Part shown: positions 46,342 through 55,265 of the stretch, piece after piece
Layout: each line of letters begins with the position of its first letter
How positions within the stretch are numbered: position 1 is the first letter of the stretch
Assembly: GCF_005765165.1 (NCBI RefSeq)
Contig: NZ_VCIW01000006.1
Coordinates: 186,001 to 250,000, forward strand
Length of the DNA stretch: 64,000 nt
Source: Paenibacillus antri
Lineage (GTDB): Bacteria > Bacillota > Bacilli > Paenibacillales > YIM-B00363
Reading direction: 5' to 3'
Program-made: the position numbers and the translations under genes
The notes under the pieces: generated by a model
What the model was told of the DNA's origin: nothing
The model's database searches: none
Seen by the model: only the letters and a program-made list of their open reading frames with translations

Positions 46342-48255
46342 ATGTCGTTGAGAACGTTGCAGGCGAAAATCGCCGCGGTGCTGGTCGTCTTTATGGTCGT
46401 GCCGTTGGCGGCTGTGGGGGCTTATTTTTTCTATAGCTTGGATCGGGATCTAGGCAGCGTCGAGGAGGAGCAGCTGAAGAGCTTCAGCGCGTCGGGCGTC
46501 GAGCTGCTCCGACAGATGGGGGAAGACGCGCTGAACGTCGCGAAATCGTATACGTATTGGGAGGAGTTCCGGGCGGCCGCCGAGGCGAACGATATGCCGT
46601 GGATCGAAGAAAACGTGCTTTCGGTGACGGACGTCGTCTCTACCGTGCATTTCGCCGCGCTTGCGGATCCCGACGGGAACGCGATCGGAACGGCGGGAGA
46701 TGCGGGCGAGTTCGGCTCGTCGTTCGATCCCGCGGTGATGGAGAAGTTCCGGTCGACGCCGGACTTCCACGGGCTCATGGTCGTCGGCGGCCGGCTCGCG
46801 GTCGTCGTCGTCTCCGGCGTGACGAACGAGGAAGCGACGAAGGCACCGACCGGCGCGCTCGTCTTCGGCCGGTACGTCGACGAGGCGGTCGTCGCGCAGC
46901 TCGGGAAGGTGCTGCATGCCGACGTCTCGGCCGTCGGCGGCGAAGGCGCTCCGGCGGAAGGGTTTCGGATCGTCTCCTCGGATGAAGGGCGCGTCGGGGA
47001 GGCGGTCGTCGCGTTGGACGGTTGGAACGGGGAACGCGTCGGCTCGCTGACGGTCGCCGCTCCGCTCAAGGCGTCGGAGCGGGCGCTCGCGAACGCGAGG
47101 CTGACGATCGCCCTCGTCGGCGGCGCGATCGTTATCGCGGCCGTCGTGCTGCTCCTGTGGCTGCGATTCAACATCGTGCGTCCGGTACAGCGCATCGCCG
47201 GCGCGCTCGGCGCCGTCGCTGAAGGCGATCTGAGCGCGGCGACGGATGCGAAGGATCGGACGCGGCCCGACGAGATCGGAGTGCTTACGATGTCCTACGA
47301 GACGATGCGCGAGAGCTTCGGCCGCGTCGTCGGCGACGTGCGCGCGCTGTCCGGCCGGCTGAGCGAATCCGCCTCGGAGACGGCGGCGCTCGCCGATACG
47401 TCCAAGGCGGACGGGGAGCGGATGAGCGCCTCCGTCTCGGAGCTGGCGGACGGGGCGCGTCTGCGGCAGGCGAGCGCCGCGGACAGCGCGCAGTCGATGC
47501 AGGAGATGGCCGTCGGCATCGGCCGCATCGCGTCGTCGGCCGCTTCGGTGACGGAGACGGCGCATGATGCCAACGATCTGGCCGCCAGCGGCGGCGCGCT
47601 CATGGAAGCGGCGATCGTCCAGATGCGGGAGATGCAGCGCTCGATGGAGGCGTCCGTCGCCGCGGCCGAAGCGCAGCGCGATTCGGCGAACCGCGTGGCC
47701 GAGGTGCTCGAGCTGATCTCGTCCGTCTCGAAGCAGACGAACCTGCTGGCGCTGAACGCGTCGATCGAGGCGGCCCGCGCGGGTGAGGCCGGGCGCGGCT
47801 TCGCCGTCGTCGCCGGCGAAGTGCGCAAGCTCGCCGAGCAGTCCGGCGAAGCGACCGCCCGCGTCGCGGGGCTGCTCGACGCGGTGCGCGAGGGCGCCGC
47901 GCAGACGGCGACTTCGCTGCAGCGGGCGGCGCTCGAGGTCGGCGACGGCGCGCGGAAGCTCGACGACGCGTACGAGCGCTTCGGCGACATTCGCGGCGCG
48001 ATGGCGTCCGTCGGCGGCCAGGTCGAGGACGTGTCCGCCGTCGCGCAGCAGCTCGCCGCGGGCTCGGAGCAGGTGAGCGCCTCCGTGGAGGAGATGTCGG
48101 CGTTCTCCGCCGAAGCCGCGGAGCGGGCCGGCGAGCTGAGCGGCTACGCTTCCGAGCAGTACGCGCGGATGGACCGGCTCGCCGGCTCCATGCGGCAGCT
48201 CGAGGAGGCGTCGCGGACGCTGTATCGGTTGGTCGAGCCGATGAAGACGAAGTAG
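46342..48255 (+). CDS. Methyl-accepting chemotaxis protein with CHASE4-like sensor
   Basis: 637 residues from the ATG at 46342 (GAGGCGGAG upstream). Membrane segment 1 (~9-32), extracytoplasmic domain (~33-245) with the CHASE4-like stretch [19 protein letters not shown], segment 2 (~255-278), HAMP, and a signalling domain. The cytoplasmic tip [20 protein letters not shown] ... [26 protein letters not shown] is canonical. It lacks a C-terminal CheR-binding pentapeptide. It may signal to the flagellar che system encoded elsewhere or to the local CheR/hybrid kinase module. Confidence 0.92.
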   Translation: MSLRTLQAKIAAVLVVFMVVPLAAVGAYFFYSLDRDLGSVEEEQLKSFSASGVELLRQMGEDALNVAKSYTYWEEFRAAAEANDMPWIEENVLSVTDVVSTVHFAALADPDGNAIGTAGDAGEFGSSFDPAVMEKFRSTPDFHGLMVVGGRLAVVVVSGVTNEEATKAPTGALVFGRYVDEAVVAQLGKVLHADVSAVGGEGAPAEGFRIVSSDEGRVGEAVVALDGWNGERVGSLTVAAPLKASERALANARLTIALVGGAIVIAAVVLLLWLRFNIVRPVQRIAGALGAVAEGDLSAATDAKDRTRPDEIGVLTMSYETMRESFGRVVGDVRALSGRLSESASETAALADTSKADGERMSASVSELADGARLRQASAADSAQSMQEMAVGIGRIASSAASVTETAHDANDLAASGGALMEAAIVQMREMQRSMEASVAAAEAQRDSANRVAEVLELISSVSKQTNLLALNASIEAARAGEAGRGFAVVAGEVRKLAEQSGEATARVAGLLDAVREGAAQTATSLQRAALEVGDGARKLDDAYERFGDIRGAMASVGGQVEDVSAVAQQLAAGSEQVSASVEEMSAFSAEAAERAGELSGYASEQYARMDRLAGSMRQLEEASRTLYRLVEPMKTK

Positions 48256-48262
48256 ATTCGAG

Positions 48263-48303
48263 GGAGTCCCGACGGCTGCGGCCGGCGGAGGCTCCTTTTT
48301 TTC
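48263..48303 (+). terminator. Terminator after the chemoreceptor gene
   Basis: Imperfect GC-rich stem (GGAG...CGGC / GCCGGCGGAGGCTCC) followed by seven T, 8 bp after the stop. Confidence 0.65.
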
Positions 48304-48308
48304 TGCCG

Positions 48309-48970
48309 CTGACCCGCATCGGGGCGGGAGGCGGAGCGCGGCGGCCGCGGGCGGGTGACCCGAAGCGGGTCAGGGTCGCCGAGCGCCAGGCGCGTTGACC
48401 CGTTTCGGGTCAGGAGGCGGAGCGCGACGGCCGCGGGTGACCCGAAACGGGCCAAGGGCGCCGCCGGCGGCGGGCGTGTTGACCCGAAACGGGTCAGGAG
48501 GCGGAGCGAGGCAGCCGCGGGTGACCCGAAACGGGCCAGGGACGCCGAGCGCCAGGCGCGTTGACCCGTTTCGGGTCAGGAGGCGGAGCGCGACGGCCGC
48601 GGGTGACCCGAAGCGGGCCAGGGTCGCCGAGCACCAGGCGTGTTGACCCGAATCGGGTCAGGAGGCGAAGCGCCACGGCCGCGGGTGACCCGAAACGGGC
48701 CAAGGGCGGCGAGTGACAGGCGCGTTGACCCGAATCGGGTCAGGAGGCGGAGCGCGGCGGCTGCAGGTGACCCGAAGCGGGCTAGGGGCGCCGAGCGCCA
48801 GGCGCGTTGACCCGTTTCGGGTCAGGAGGCGAAGCGCGACGGCCGCGGGTGACCCGAAACGGGCCAGGACGCCGAGCGCCAGGTGCGTTGACCCGTTTCG
48901 GGTCAGGAGGCGAAGCGCGGCGGACGCAGGTGACCCGAAACGGGCCAAGGACGCCGGCGGCGGGCGTGGG
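48309..48970. repeat. Tandem array, ~8 x 82 bp, two hairpins per unit
   Basis: Units have TTGACCC starts at 48395, 48479, 48561, 48643, 48725, 48807 and 48888 (81-84 bp apart), plus an earlier divergent unit from 48309. Each contains TGACCCG-NNN-CGGGTCA, where the stem is constant and the loop is TTT, AAA or AAT, and a second near-palindrome TGACCCGAAACGGGCCA with one mismatch. It fills the gap between the chemoreceptor and the convergent CheY-like gene. Open frames across it on both strands have no credible start and are treated as artefacts. Confidence 0.9.
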
Positions 48971-49018
48971 TGAATGGGCCAGTCGTAGCGACAGCGGAAA
49001 TCAGGTAAGGTTAGGCCC

Positions 49019-49393
49019 CTACCCGAGCTCCAAGACGATGCGCACGCGCTCGACGAACGATTCCGGGTCGATCGGCTTGGCGATGTAACCGGCGACGCCG
49101 ATGCCGGCCGCCTGCTTCACGCGCGCCTTCGTGGCGTCGCCGGTCAGCAGCAGCACCGGAATCGAGGCGGTCCGCGCGTCGGTCTTCAGCGTCGAGAGCA
49201 TGTCCAAGCCGTTCATGCCCGGCAGGTTGATGTCGACCAAGTACAAATCGAATTCTTCGGGTTTTACGGACTTCGACAAGAACGATTCCGCATCCGGGAA
49301 CGGGGCGACCTCGAAGCCGTCGATGTCCAGCAGCGAAGCGACCAACAGTCGGAACGCGCTGGAGTCGTCGATAATAGCGATTCTTTTTCCCAC
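49019..49393 (-). CDS. CheY-like single-domain response regulator
   Basis: 124 residues from the GTG at 49393, chosen because TCGGAGG is just upstream and the receiver domain begins there (GKRIAIIDDSS). Acidic pair Asp9/Asp10, phospho-acceptor Asp54 in YLVDINLPGMNG, Thr in LLLTGDAT and Lys in IAKPIDP are all present. No output domain. Divergent from the Hpt gene with about 65 bp between, so the two are probably partners in a phosphorelay. Confidence 0.88.
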   Translation of the reverse strand: MGKRIAIIDDSSAFRLLVASLLDIDGFEVAPFPDAESFLSKSVKPEEFDLYLVDINLPGMNGLDMLSTLKTDARTASIPVLLLTGDATKARVKQAAGIGVAGYIAKPIDPESFVERVRIVLELG

Positions 49394-49416
49394 GAACGGG
49401 CCTCCGATTTCATGAT

Positions 49417-49422
49417 ATAATT
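49417..49422 (+). promoter_or_regulatory. Extended -10 promoter for the Hpt gene
   Basis: TGATATAAT (TGn plus TATAAT) lies 36 bp before the Hpt start, in the divergent gap with the CheY-like gene; no good -35, as expected for extended -10 promoters. Confidence 0.5.
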
Positions 49423-49457
49423 TGGGAAAGATGGGTAAAGCGAGGTGGTTCGCCGTG

Positions 49458-49778
49458 ATGAGCGAAGAACGATACCGACGAATCCTGGAAAGCACCAAGT
49501 CGTTGTTCCTGGAAGAACTGCGAGTCAAGAGCGCGGATATCGCGGATACGATCGAACGATGGCGCCTCGGATCGGTCGCGGACGACCGATTGGTGGACCA
49601 TCTCTATCGCCAGACGCATACGCTGAAGGGCGTGGCGCTCACGGTCGGCTTCGCCGACGTGCACGACATCGCCGACGCGGTCAGCGAATTCAAACATCGT
49701 CACGAGGAGAGCCCGCTTCCGAAGGAAGAGCTGGACCGTCTCGCCGAACGAGCGATGAAGCTCGAAATCTATCGGTGA
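49458..49778 (+). CDS. Stand-alone Hpt phosphotransfer protein
   Basis: 106 residues from the ATG at 49458 with GCGAGGTGG upstream. The Hpt motif LYRQTHTLKGVALTVGF carries phospho-acceptor His54; helices before and after (SLFLEELRVKSADIADTI, AVSEFKHRHEES) fit the four-helix fold. Free Hpt proteins shuttle phosphoryl groups between hybrid kinase receivers and terminal regulators. The hybrid kinase at 34847 lacks an Hpt domain, and a CheY-like protein is divergent to this gene. Confidence 0.85.
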   Translation: MSEERYRRILESTKSLFLEELRVKSADIADTIERWRLGSVADDRLVDHLYRQTHTLKGVALTVGFADVHDIADAVSEFKHRHEESPLPKEELDRLAERAMKLEIYR

Positions 49779-49918
49779 CGGAGGGTTCATTTTCCAAGTA
49801 AGCGCTATTCTTCAATATATCATGTTCTAATATAAGAGAAAACAGACGTCTAAAAGAATCGCAAACCGGAAACACTTGACAGTAATCTGACGGTTACGAG
49901 AGTCAAGGAGGAGAAGGA

Positions 49919-50908
49919 ATGCGATTGTCCGGGAACGGCATGTTATGGGATCGCCCGCAGGCGCTGCTAGAAAGCGTCGTGCGTCAAATCGAGAGAATCG
50001 TCGTCGGCAAGCGAGAGACGATAGAGCACTTATTGGTAGCTTTGTTATGCGGAGGTCATGCGCTGCTGGAGGACGTGCCGGGCGTCGGGAAGACGCTGCT
50101 GGCGAAGACGGCGGCGAAGACGCTCGGCTGTACGTTCGGGCGTATCCAATGCACGCCGGACGTGCTGCCCTCGGACATTACCGGCGTGTCGGTGTACCGC
50201 CGATCGACGGAGACGTTCGAGTTCCGCCCGGGGCCGATCATGGCCAACGTCGTGCTGGCGGACGAATTGAACCGCACGACGCCGAAGACGCAGTCGGCGC
50301 TTTTGGAAGCGATGGAAGAGCGTCACGTGACGGTGGACGGCGAGACGCATCCGCTGCCGGAGCCGTTCATGGTCATCGCCACGCAAAATCCGAACGGCTT
50401 CGAAGGAGCGTACCCGCTGCCGGAAGCGCAGCTGGACCGCTTCCTGCTGAAGCTGCGCCTCGGCTACCCGACGGCGGCGGAGGAAGCCGCGCTGCTGTCG
50501 CGTCCCTCCTCCGAGTCGGCGTCGTCGCGGGCGCTCTTGCTGGTCGAGGAGCTTCGCGAGCTGCAGCGCGCGGCGGCGGCCGTCCATGTCGACGAGCCGG
50601 TGAAGCTATACATCGTGTCGCTCGTGCAGGCGACGCGGACGTGCGCGGAGCTGTCGCTCGGCGCGAGTCCCCGCGCGTCGCTGGGCTTGTACCGCGCGGC
50701 GCAGGCGCTTGCGCTGCTGCGCGGGCGGACGTACGTCGTCCCGGACGACGTGCGCGAGCTCGCGATGCCGGTACTGGCGCATCGACTCGCCGTGCGCCCG
50801 GAAGCGAGCTACGCCGGGCATGCGGCCGAGAGCGTCATGGCGCGGCTGCTGGCGACGACGCCGGTGCCGTCGGCCCCGGTCGCCTCGAAGGCGGGGGGTG
50901 CGGGCTAA
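49919..50908 (+). CDS. MoxR-family AAA+ ATPase
   Basis: 329 residues. Walker A GVGKTLLAKTAAKTL (~residues 54-68), Walker B VLADELNRTTPKTQSALLEA (~115-134), sensor 1 MVIATQNPNGFEG and arginine-finger region EAQLDRFLLKLRLG. AAGGAGGAG precedes the ATG. MoxR proteins act as chaperone-like ATPases for co-encoded VWA or DUF58 proteins. The stop overlaps the DUF58 gene by one base (TAATG). TTGACA at 49875 is a possible -35. Confidence 0.93.
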   Translation: MRLSGNGMLWDRPQALLESVVRQIERIVVGKRETIEHLLVALLCGGHALLEDVPGVGKTLLAKTAAKTLGCTFGRIQCTPDVLPSDITGVSVYRRSTETFEFRPGPIMANVVLADELNRTTPKTQSALLEAMEERHVTVDGETHPLPEPFMVIATQNPNGFEGAYPLPEAQLDRFLLKLRLGYPTAAEEAALLSRPSSESASSRALLLVEELRELQRAAAAVHVDEPVKLYIVSLVQATRTCAELSLGASPRASLGLYRAAQALALLRGRTYVVPDDVRELAMPVLAHRLAVRPEASYAGHAAESVMARLLATTPVPSAPVASKAGGAG

Positions 50909-52128
50909 TGCGGACGCATCGGTGGGCCGCGCTGGCGGTATGGGCGTTGTTAGGGTGGGGAATGGCCGCGAGAGGCGGGTTCGCATTCTCCTTTTTGTTT
51001 TATTCGTACAGCTTCATCGTCGCTTACGGATGGGCCGTCCGCTGGATCGGGCTCCGCGGCGTTCGCGTCACCCGCGAGGTGCGGTGCCCGGACGGGTCCG
51101 CGCCGCCGGACGGCGCGTTCGAAGCGGGAGAAGAAGCGATCGTCGAGGTGACGCTGCGCCGGCCGTTCGCGCTGCCGGTTCCTTGGCTCGTCGCCCGCGA
51201 ACGGATCGGCGAAGCGGAGCACGACTTGCTTCACGGTCCGTGGTGGTCGACGCGCGCGACGTATCGTTACGCGCTGCCGCTGCCGAGCCGGGGCGTGTTC
51301 GCCTTCGAGCCGACGGAACTGTGGGCGGGGGACCCGTTCGGCATCGTGCAGCAGCGCGTTCGCGCTCGGGGGGCGGCGAACGCTGAGGTGATCGTCGCGC
51401 CGCGGGCGCGGCGATTCGGGTATGAGGTGGAGCACGCGATCCTATCGCTCGGCGACGGACGGGCCTCCGGATCGCGGCGGGACGGCGGCGAGCGGACGGA
51501 CGTACGCGCGTACCGCGACGGCGATTCGCTCGCCCGCGTGCTATGGAAGCGGGCGGCACGATCGGATGAGTGGTACGTCCGCACGGAGGAGCCGCCGCGC
51601 GCCGCGACGGAAACGGCGGTCGTCGTGGACGCCGCCGTCGAAGCGGCGGCGGACGATTGCGCCGAGGCGGCCGCGGGGGTGCTCGTCGCCCTCGGCGTGC
51701 GGCGGCGGGCGTTCCGGCTGTACGCCGCCGCCCTCGCCGCCGGCAACGCCGGCGGTTGGCGCCGGCGGTTGGCGGCGCTCGAAGCCGCCGCGCCGCCGCC
51801 GATTCGCGCCGGCGGGGCGACGCTGGGCGGCGCCTCCGCCGTCGTCGTCGTCGCGGGCGGCGCCCTGCGGCCGGAGACGGCGGCGCTGTGCCGCGAGTGG
51901 CAAACCGGCGGACGCGACGTGCTGCTCCTGCTCGCGCGCGGGGAACCCGGCGTTCGCGCCGGCGATGCGGCGGGCGATGCGGCGGGCGGCGCGGAGCTTC
52001 CGGAGGAGCTCGCGTCTTGGCTGCGCCGCGCGGGCGTCCGCATCGCCGTGACGGACGCCGCCGGCGACCGCATCGCTTCGGAAGGAGGCGGGCGCGATGA
52101 CGACGGTCGGTTCTCCGTTCCTTCGTAA
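50908..52128 (+). CDS. DUF58-domain protein
   Basis: 406 residues, starting with two membrane segments (WAALAVWALLGWGMAARGG, FAFSFLFYSYSFIVAYGWAV). The DUF58 core is at ~residues 195-225: TDVRAYRDGDSLARVLWKRA, matching the family pattern DxRxYxxGDxxRxIxW. The C-terminal part is a degenerate VWA-like Ala-rich region. DUF58 proteins are encoded with MoxR ATPases and transglutaminases; the module is thought to act at the cell envelope. It overlaps the next gene by 32 bp. Confidence 0.87.
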   Translation: MRTHRWAALAVWALLGWGMAARGGFAFSFLFYSYSFIVAYGWAVRWIGLRGVRVTREVRCPDGSAPPDGAFEAGEEAIVEVTLRRPFALPVPWLVARERIGEAEHDLLHGPWWSTRATYRYALPLPSRGVFAFEPTELWAGDPFGIVQQRVRARGAANAEVIVAPRARRFGYEVEHAILSLGDGRASGSRRDGGERTDVRAYRDGDSLARVLWKRAARSDEWYVRTEEPPRAATETAVVVDAAVEAAADDCAEAAAGVLVALGVRRRAFRLYAAALAAGNAGGWRRRLAALEAAAPPPIRAGGATLGGASAVVVVAGGALRPETAALCREWQTGGRDVLLLLARGEPGVRAGDAAGDAAGGAELPEELASWLRRAGVRIAVTDAAGDRIASEGGGRDDDGRFSVPS

Positions 52129-54403
52129 TTTGTTCGTTACCGTGCTGCTGTTCGGCTTGTTCTCCGAATGGCTGCGTCCGCTCGCCTCGATGGCGGAGGC
52201 GACGGACATGTATCGGCTGCTTCCGTTCCTTGGGGCGCTCGCGTTTTATATGGCGATCGACGCGGGACGCCTTCACGGCGCGATCGGCTGGCCACTGAAG
52301 CTGGTCTTTACGGCGCTGTGGATCGGATATTGGTTCCAGCCCGAGGCGCTTTCTTCCGGCCGATGGCTGCTTGATTTTCCGGCGCTCGTCTTGGAGGATG
52401 CGAGCGGCTTGCTGTCCGGCGTCTGGCTCGTCAGCCCGGAGACGCGAACGCTGCTGTTCCTCGCCGGCTGGGCGGCGCTCGCGTACGCGGTGCAGCGCAT
52501 CGTGACGGAGCGCGGCCAGGCGTTATGGTTCGTCGGGTCGACGCTGCTGTTCCTCGTCCTGCTTCAGCTGTGGCCGGGGCTCGATACGACCGGCGGCATC
52601 TTGCGGTCGGCCGCGTTCGGGCTGCTGCTGCTCACGACGCAGCACGGGACGAAGTGGGAGCGGCTGCTGGGGAATCGCTTCGCGGAAAGCCGTGGGGCGG
52701 CGCTCTCCCGCATCGCCGCCGGCGCCTTATGCGCCGCGATCGCGCTCGGCTCGGGTTACGGCTTGTCCGCGCGGGAGCCCGCGGCGGTCGAGCCGGTGTC
52801 GCTCGAGCGATGGGCCGACTGGGCGCGGAGCGCGGCGACGTCGCGGGGGGAGGGGACCTTCGCCTCCGCCCTCCCGGCGGCGACCGGGTACGGCGTCGAC
52901 GACAGCCGGCTCGGCCGGGCGGTGTCGCCGGACGACGCGCTCGCCTTCACGGCGACGACGGAGCTCGCGACGTATTGGCGGGGCGAGAGCAAGGACGTCT
53001 ACACCGGCCGAGGCTGGCGGAGCAGCGCGCTCGGCGAGACGGCCGCGACGTTCCGCGCCGCAGAAGCCCCCGAGGGGGCCGTCGTCATATCGCAGCAGGT
53101 GGACGTGCTGTCGCGCGCCTTGGAGCGCAACGTCTTCGCCGGCGGTCAGGTGCTGCGCTTCCCGGAGCTGACGGACGACGACGGCGCGAGGCTGTCCGAC
53201 ATTCACCTGCGGTACGACGCGGAAGACGGCTCGTATTTCGTCGGGACGAACGCGGTGCGGCTAGGCTCGTACCGGATGGAGACGGCGCTCGCGGCGAGCG
53301 ATCCGTCGGCGCTCGTCGCGGACGGTTCGCCGGAGACGGACATATCCTCGGCGCGATATTTGCAGCTGCCGGGTTCGCTGCCGCAGCGGGTGCGCGACTT
53401 GGCCCGCGACATCGTGCGGGACGTGCCGGCGCATCCGTACTTGCAGGCGGTCGCCGTACAGTCGTATTTGCAGGAGCATTACCGCTACACGTTGGAGACG
53501 GACGTGCCGCCGGAAGGGGCCGACTTCGTCGATCATTTCCTGTTCGACGCGGAGGAGGGGTATTGCAACCATTTCTCGACGGCGATGGTCGTGCTGCTCC
53601 GTTCGATCGGCGTCGAGGCGCGATGGGTGAAAGGCTTCGCGCCGGGCACGCCGGATCCGGACCGGCCGGGCACGTACGCGGTGCGGCAATCCGACGCCCA
53701 CTCCTGGGTCGAGGTGCGGTTCGCGGACGCGGGCTGGGTGCCGTTCGAAGCGACGCCGCCGGCGTCCGCAGAAGGCGTCGAAGCCGGCTTCGCGGGGCTC
53801 GGCGCGGAGCCGGCCAACATGCTGCTGCCGCAGGGCACCGTGCTCGCGGCGGCCGCGGCGGCGGCGACGGCGACCGCATCGGCTACGGCATCGGCCGGGG
53901 ACGAAGCCGAAACGGGCGGGGGGGCCGCCTCCGCCGAGGCGTGGCTCGCGTCCGCGCGGGAGCGGCTGCGCGGCGGCCTCGACGCGGCGGCAGCCGCCTT
54001 CGACGCCGCGGCGCGGCGCGTGCCGCGCGAATGGGCGGCGCCGCTCGGCTGGGCGCTCGCCGGCGGCGCGACCGCCGCCGCGGCGCTCGGCGCGGCCTTC
54101 GCGCTGGCGCGGCTCGTCCGCGGCGCGGCGCCCGGCTACGCGGCGTTCCCCGCGCCGCCGCAGCGCCGCCGGCTCGACCGGCTGTGGCGCCGCCTCTATC
54201 GGCGCCACGGCCCCAGAACGCCGGAGGAGACGCTGCGCGACTATGCGGCGCGGCTGCCGGCGGAGACGCCGGAGGCGCGGGCGGCGCTGCTCGAGCTCGT
54301 CCGCCGCGACGAGGCGATCCGCTACGGCGGCGGCTCGGGACGGCCGGTGTCGCGGCGCTGGGTGAAGGACGTCTGGCGAACGATCGCGAAGCGAGCCAAA
54401 TAA
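52097..54403 (+). CDS. Membrane transglutaminase-like protein
   Basis: 768 residues. The N-terminal ~230 residues hold six or more membrane segments (DUF3488-like). An extracytoplasmic transglutaminase core follows with Cys490 in EGYCNHFSTAMVVLLR and His535 in DAHSWVEVRF plus a downstream Asp/Glu region. An Ala/Thr/Ser-rich stretch (~580-610) precedes a last membrane segment and a cytoplasmic DUF4129-like tail (RTPEETLRDYAARLPAE). It is the third gene of the MoxR-DUF58-transglutaminase unit; the start overlaps DUF58, with GGAAGGAGG upstream. Confidence 0.9.
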   Translation: MTTVGSPFLRNLFVTVLLFGLFSEWLRPLASMAEATDMYRLLPFLGALAFYMAIDAGRLHGAIGWPLKLVFTALWIGYWFQPEALSSGRWLLDFPALVLEDASGLLSGVWLVSPETRTLLFLAGWAALAYAVQRIVTERGQALWFVGSTLLFLVLLQLWPGLDTTGGILRSAAFGLLLLTTQHGTKWERLLGNRFAESRGAALSRIAAGALCAAIALGSGYGLSAREPAAVEPVSLERWADWARSAATSRGEGTFASALPAATGYGVDDSRLGRAVSPDDALAFTATTELATYWRGESKDVYTGRGWRSSALGETAATFRAAEAPEGAVVISQQVDVLSRALERNVFAGGQVLRFPELTDDDGARLSDIHLRYDAEDGSYFVGTNAVRLGSYRMETALAASDPSALVADGSPETDISSARYLQLPGSLPQRVRDLARDIVRDVPAHPYLQAVAVQSYLQEHYRYTLETDVPPEGADFVDHFLFDAEEGYCNHFSTAMVVLLRSIGVEARWVKGFAPGTPDPDRPGTYAVRQSDAHSWVEVRFADAGWVPFEATPPASAEGVEAGFAGLGAEPANMLLPQGTVLAAAAAAATATASATASAGDEAETGGGAASAEAWLASARERLRGGLDAAAAAFDAAARRVPREWAAPLGWALAGGATAAAALGAAFALARLVRGAAPGYAAFPAPPQRRRLDRLWRRLYRRHGPRTPEETLRDYAARLPAETPEARAALLELVRRDEAIRYGGGSGRPVSRRWVKDVWRTIAKRAK

Positions 54404-54456
54404 TGGCTATAATAAGAGCAGAACCGATTCGGAAAACGAAAGGGGCGCTCTAGCGC

Positions 54457-55197
54457 ATGACGCACAACGATATTGCTTTACTGTTCCTGCATGGATTCCC
54501 GTTCAGTCCGGAGATGTGGGCGCCGCAGCGGGAAGCGTTCGAAGCGCAAGGCTTCCGCGTCGTCGCGCCGGATTTGCGGCTCGAGACGTCGCCCGCCACG
54601 ATGGACGAGATGGCCGACAAGGCGATCGCGGCGCTCGACGCGGCGGCCGGCGAAGCGGCGAAGGCAGTCGTCATCGGCTTTTCGATGGGCGGGTACGTCG
54701 CGTTCTCGCTGCTCGAGCGATACGGCGATCGAGTGGCCGGACTCGCGCTCGCGGATACGCGGGCGGAGGCCGACAGCGAGGAAGGGAAGGCGGGGCGGCG
54801 CGCGCTGGCGGCGAACGCGCTGGAGCAAGGACCGCAGGCGGCCGTCGACGCGATGCTGCATAAGCTGCTGTCGCCGAAGACGACCGATCGCCGCCCGGAC
54901 GTCCGTCGCGAAGCCGAGCGCATCATGCTGTCCGCGTCGCCCGCCGCGATCGCGGCCGCCGCGCTCGGCATGGCCGCGCGGCAGGATCGGACGGCCTCGC
55001 TCGGCGGCATTCGCGTCCCGACGCTCGTCATCGTCGGCGAGGACGACGCGATCACGCCGCCCGACGTCGCCGAGAAGATGGCGGGCGCGATCCCCGGCGC
55101 GGCGCTCCGCGTCGTCCCGGAGGCGGGTCATCTGTCCAATCTCGAGCGCCCCGAGCTGTTCAACGAGGCACTCTCCGCATGGCTCTCGAAACTTTAG
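54457..55197 (+). CDS. Alpha/beta hydrolase
   Basis: 246 residues. Oxyanion motif LFLHGFPFSPEMW at residues ~7-19, nucleophile elbow GFSMGGYVAFSLLERYG near residue 75, Asp in VGEDDAITPPD and His in AGHLSNLERPELF. It is a cytoplasmic esterase/lactonase-like enzyme with unknown substrate. A CGAAAGGGGCG ribosome binding site precedes the ATG. It lies between the transglutaminase and guaA genes, functionally unrelated as far as can be seen. Confidence 0.87.
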   Translation: MTHNDIALLFLHGFPFSPEMWAPQREAFEAQGFRVVAPDLRLETSPATMDEMADKAIAALDAAAGEAAKAVVIGFSMGGYVAFSLLERYGDRVAGLALADTRAEADSEEGKAGRRALAANALEQGPQAAVDAMLHKLLSPKTTDRRPDVRREAERIMLSASPAAIAAAALGMAARQDRTASLGGIRVPTLVIVGEDDAITPPDVAEKMAGAIPGAALRVVPEAGHLSNLERPELFNEALSAWLSKL

Positions 55198-55200
55198 TGG

Positions 55201-55230
55201 TTGCCATGGGGTCGAACGATCTTGTAGAAT
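55201..55230 (+). promoter_or_regulatory. Sigma-A-type promoter for guaA
   Basis: TTGCCA (55201-55206) and TAGAAT (55225-55230) with 18 bp spacing, 36 bp before the guaA start. The leader would be about 29 nt, too short for a purine riboswitch. Confidence 0.6.
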
Positions 55231-55265
55231 AGTTTCTATTATTATTAGGGGGCTCGTACATTCCG

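Noticed and set aside
55198-55265. Purine riboswitch before guaA
   Set aside because: Only 68 bp are available and they contain a promoter; no aptamer landmarks.
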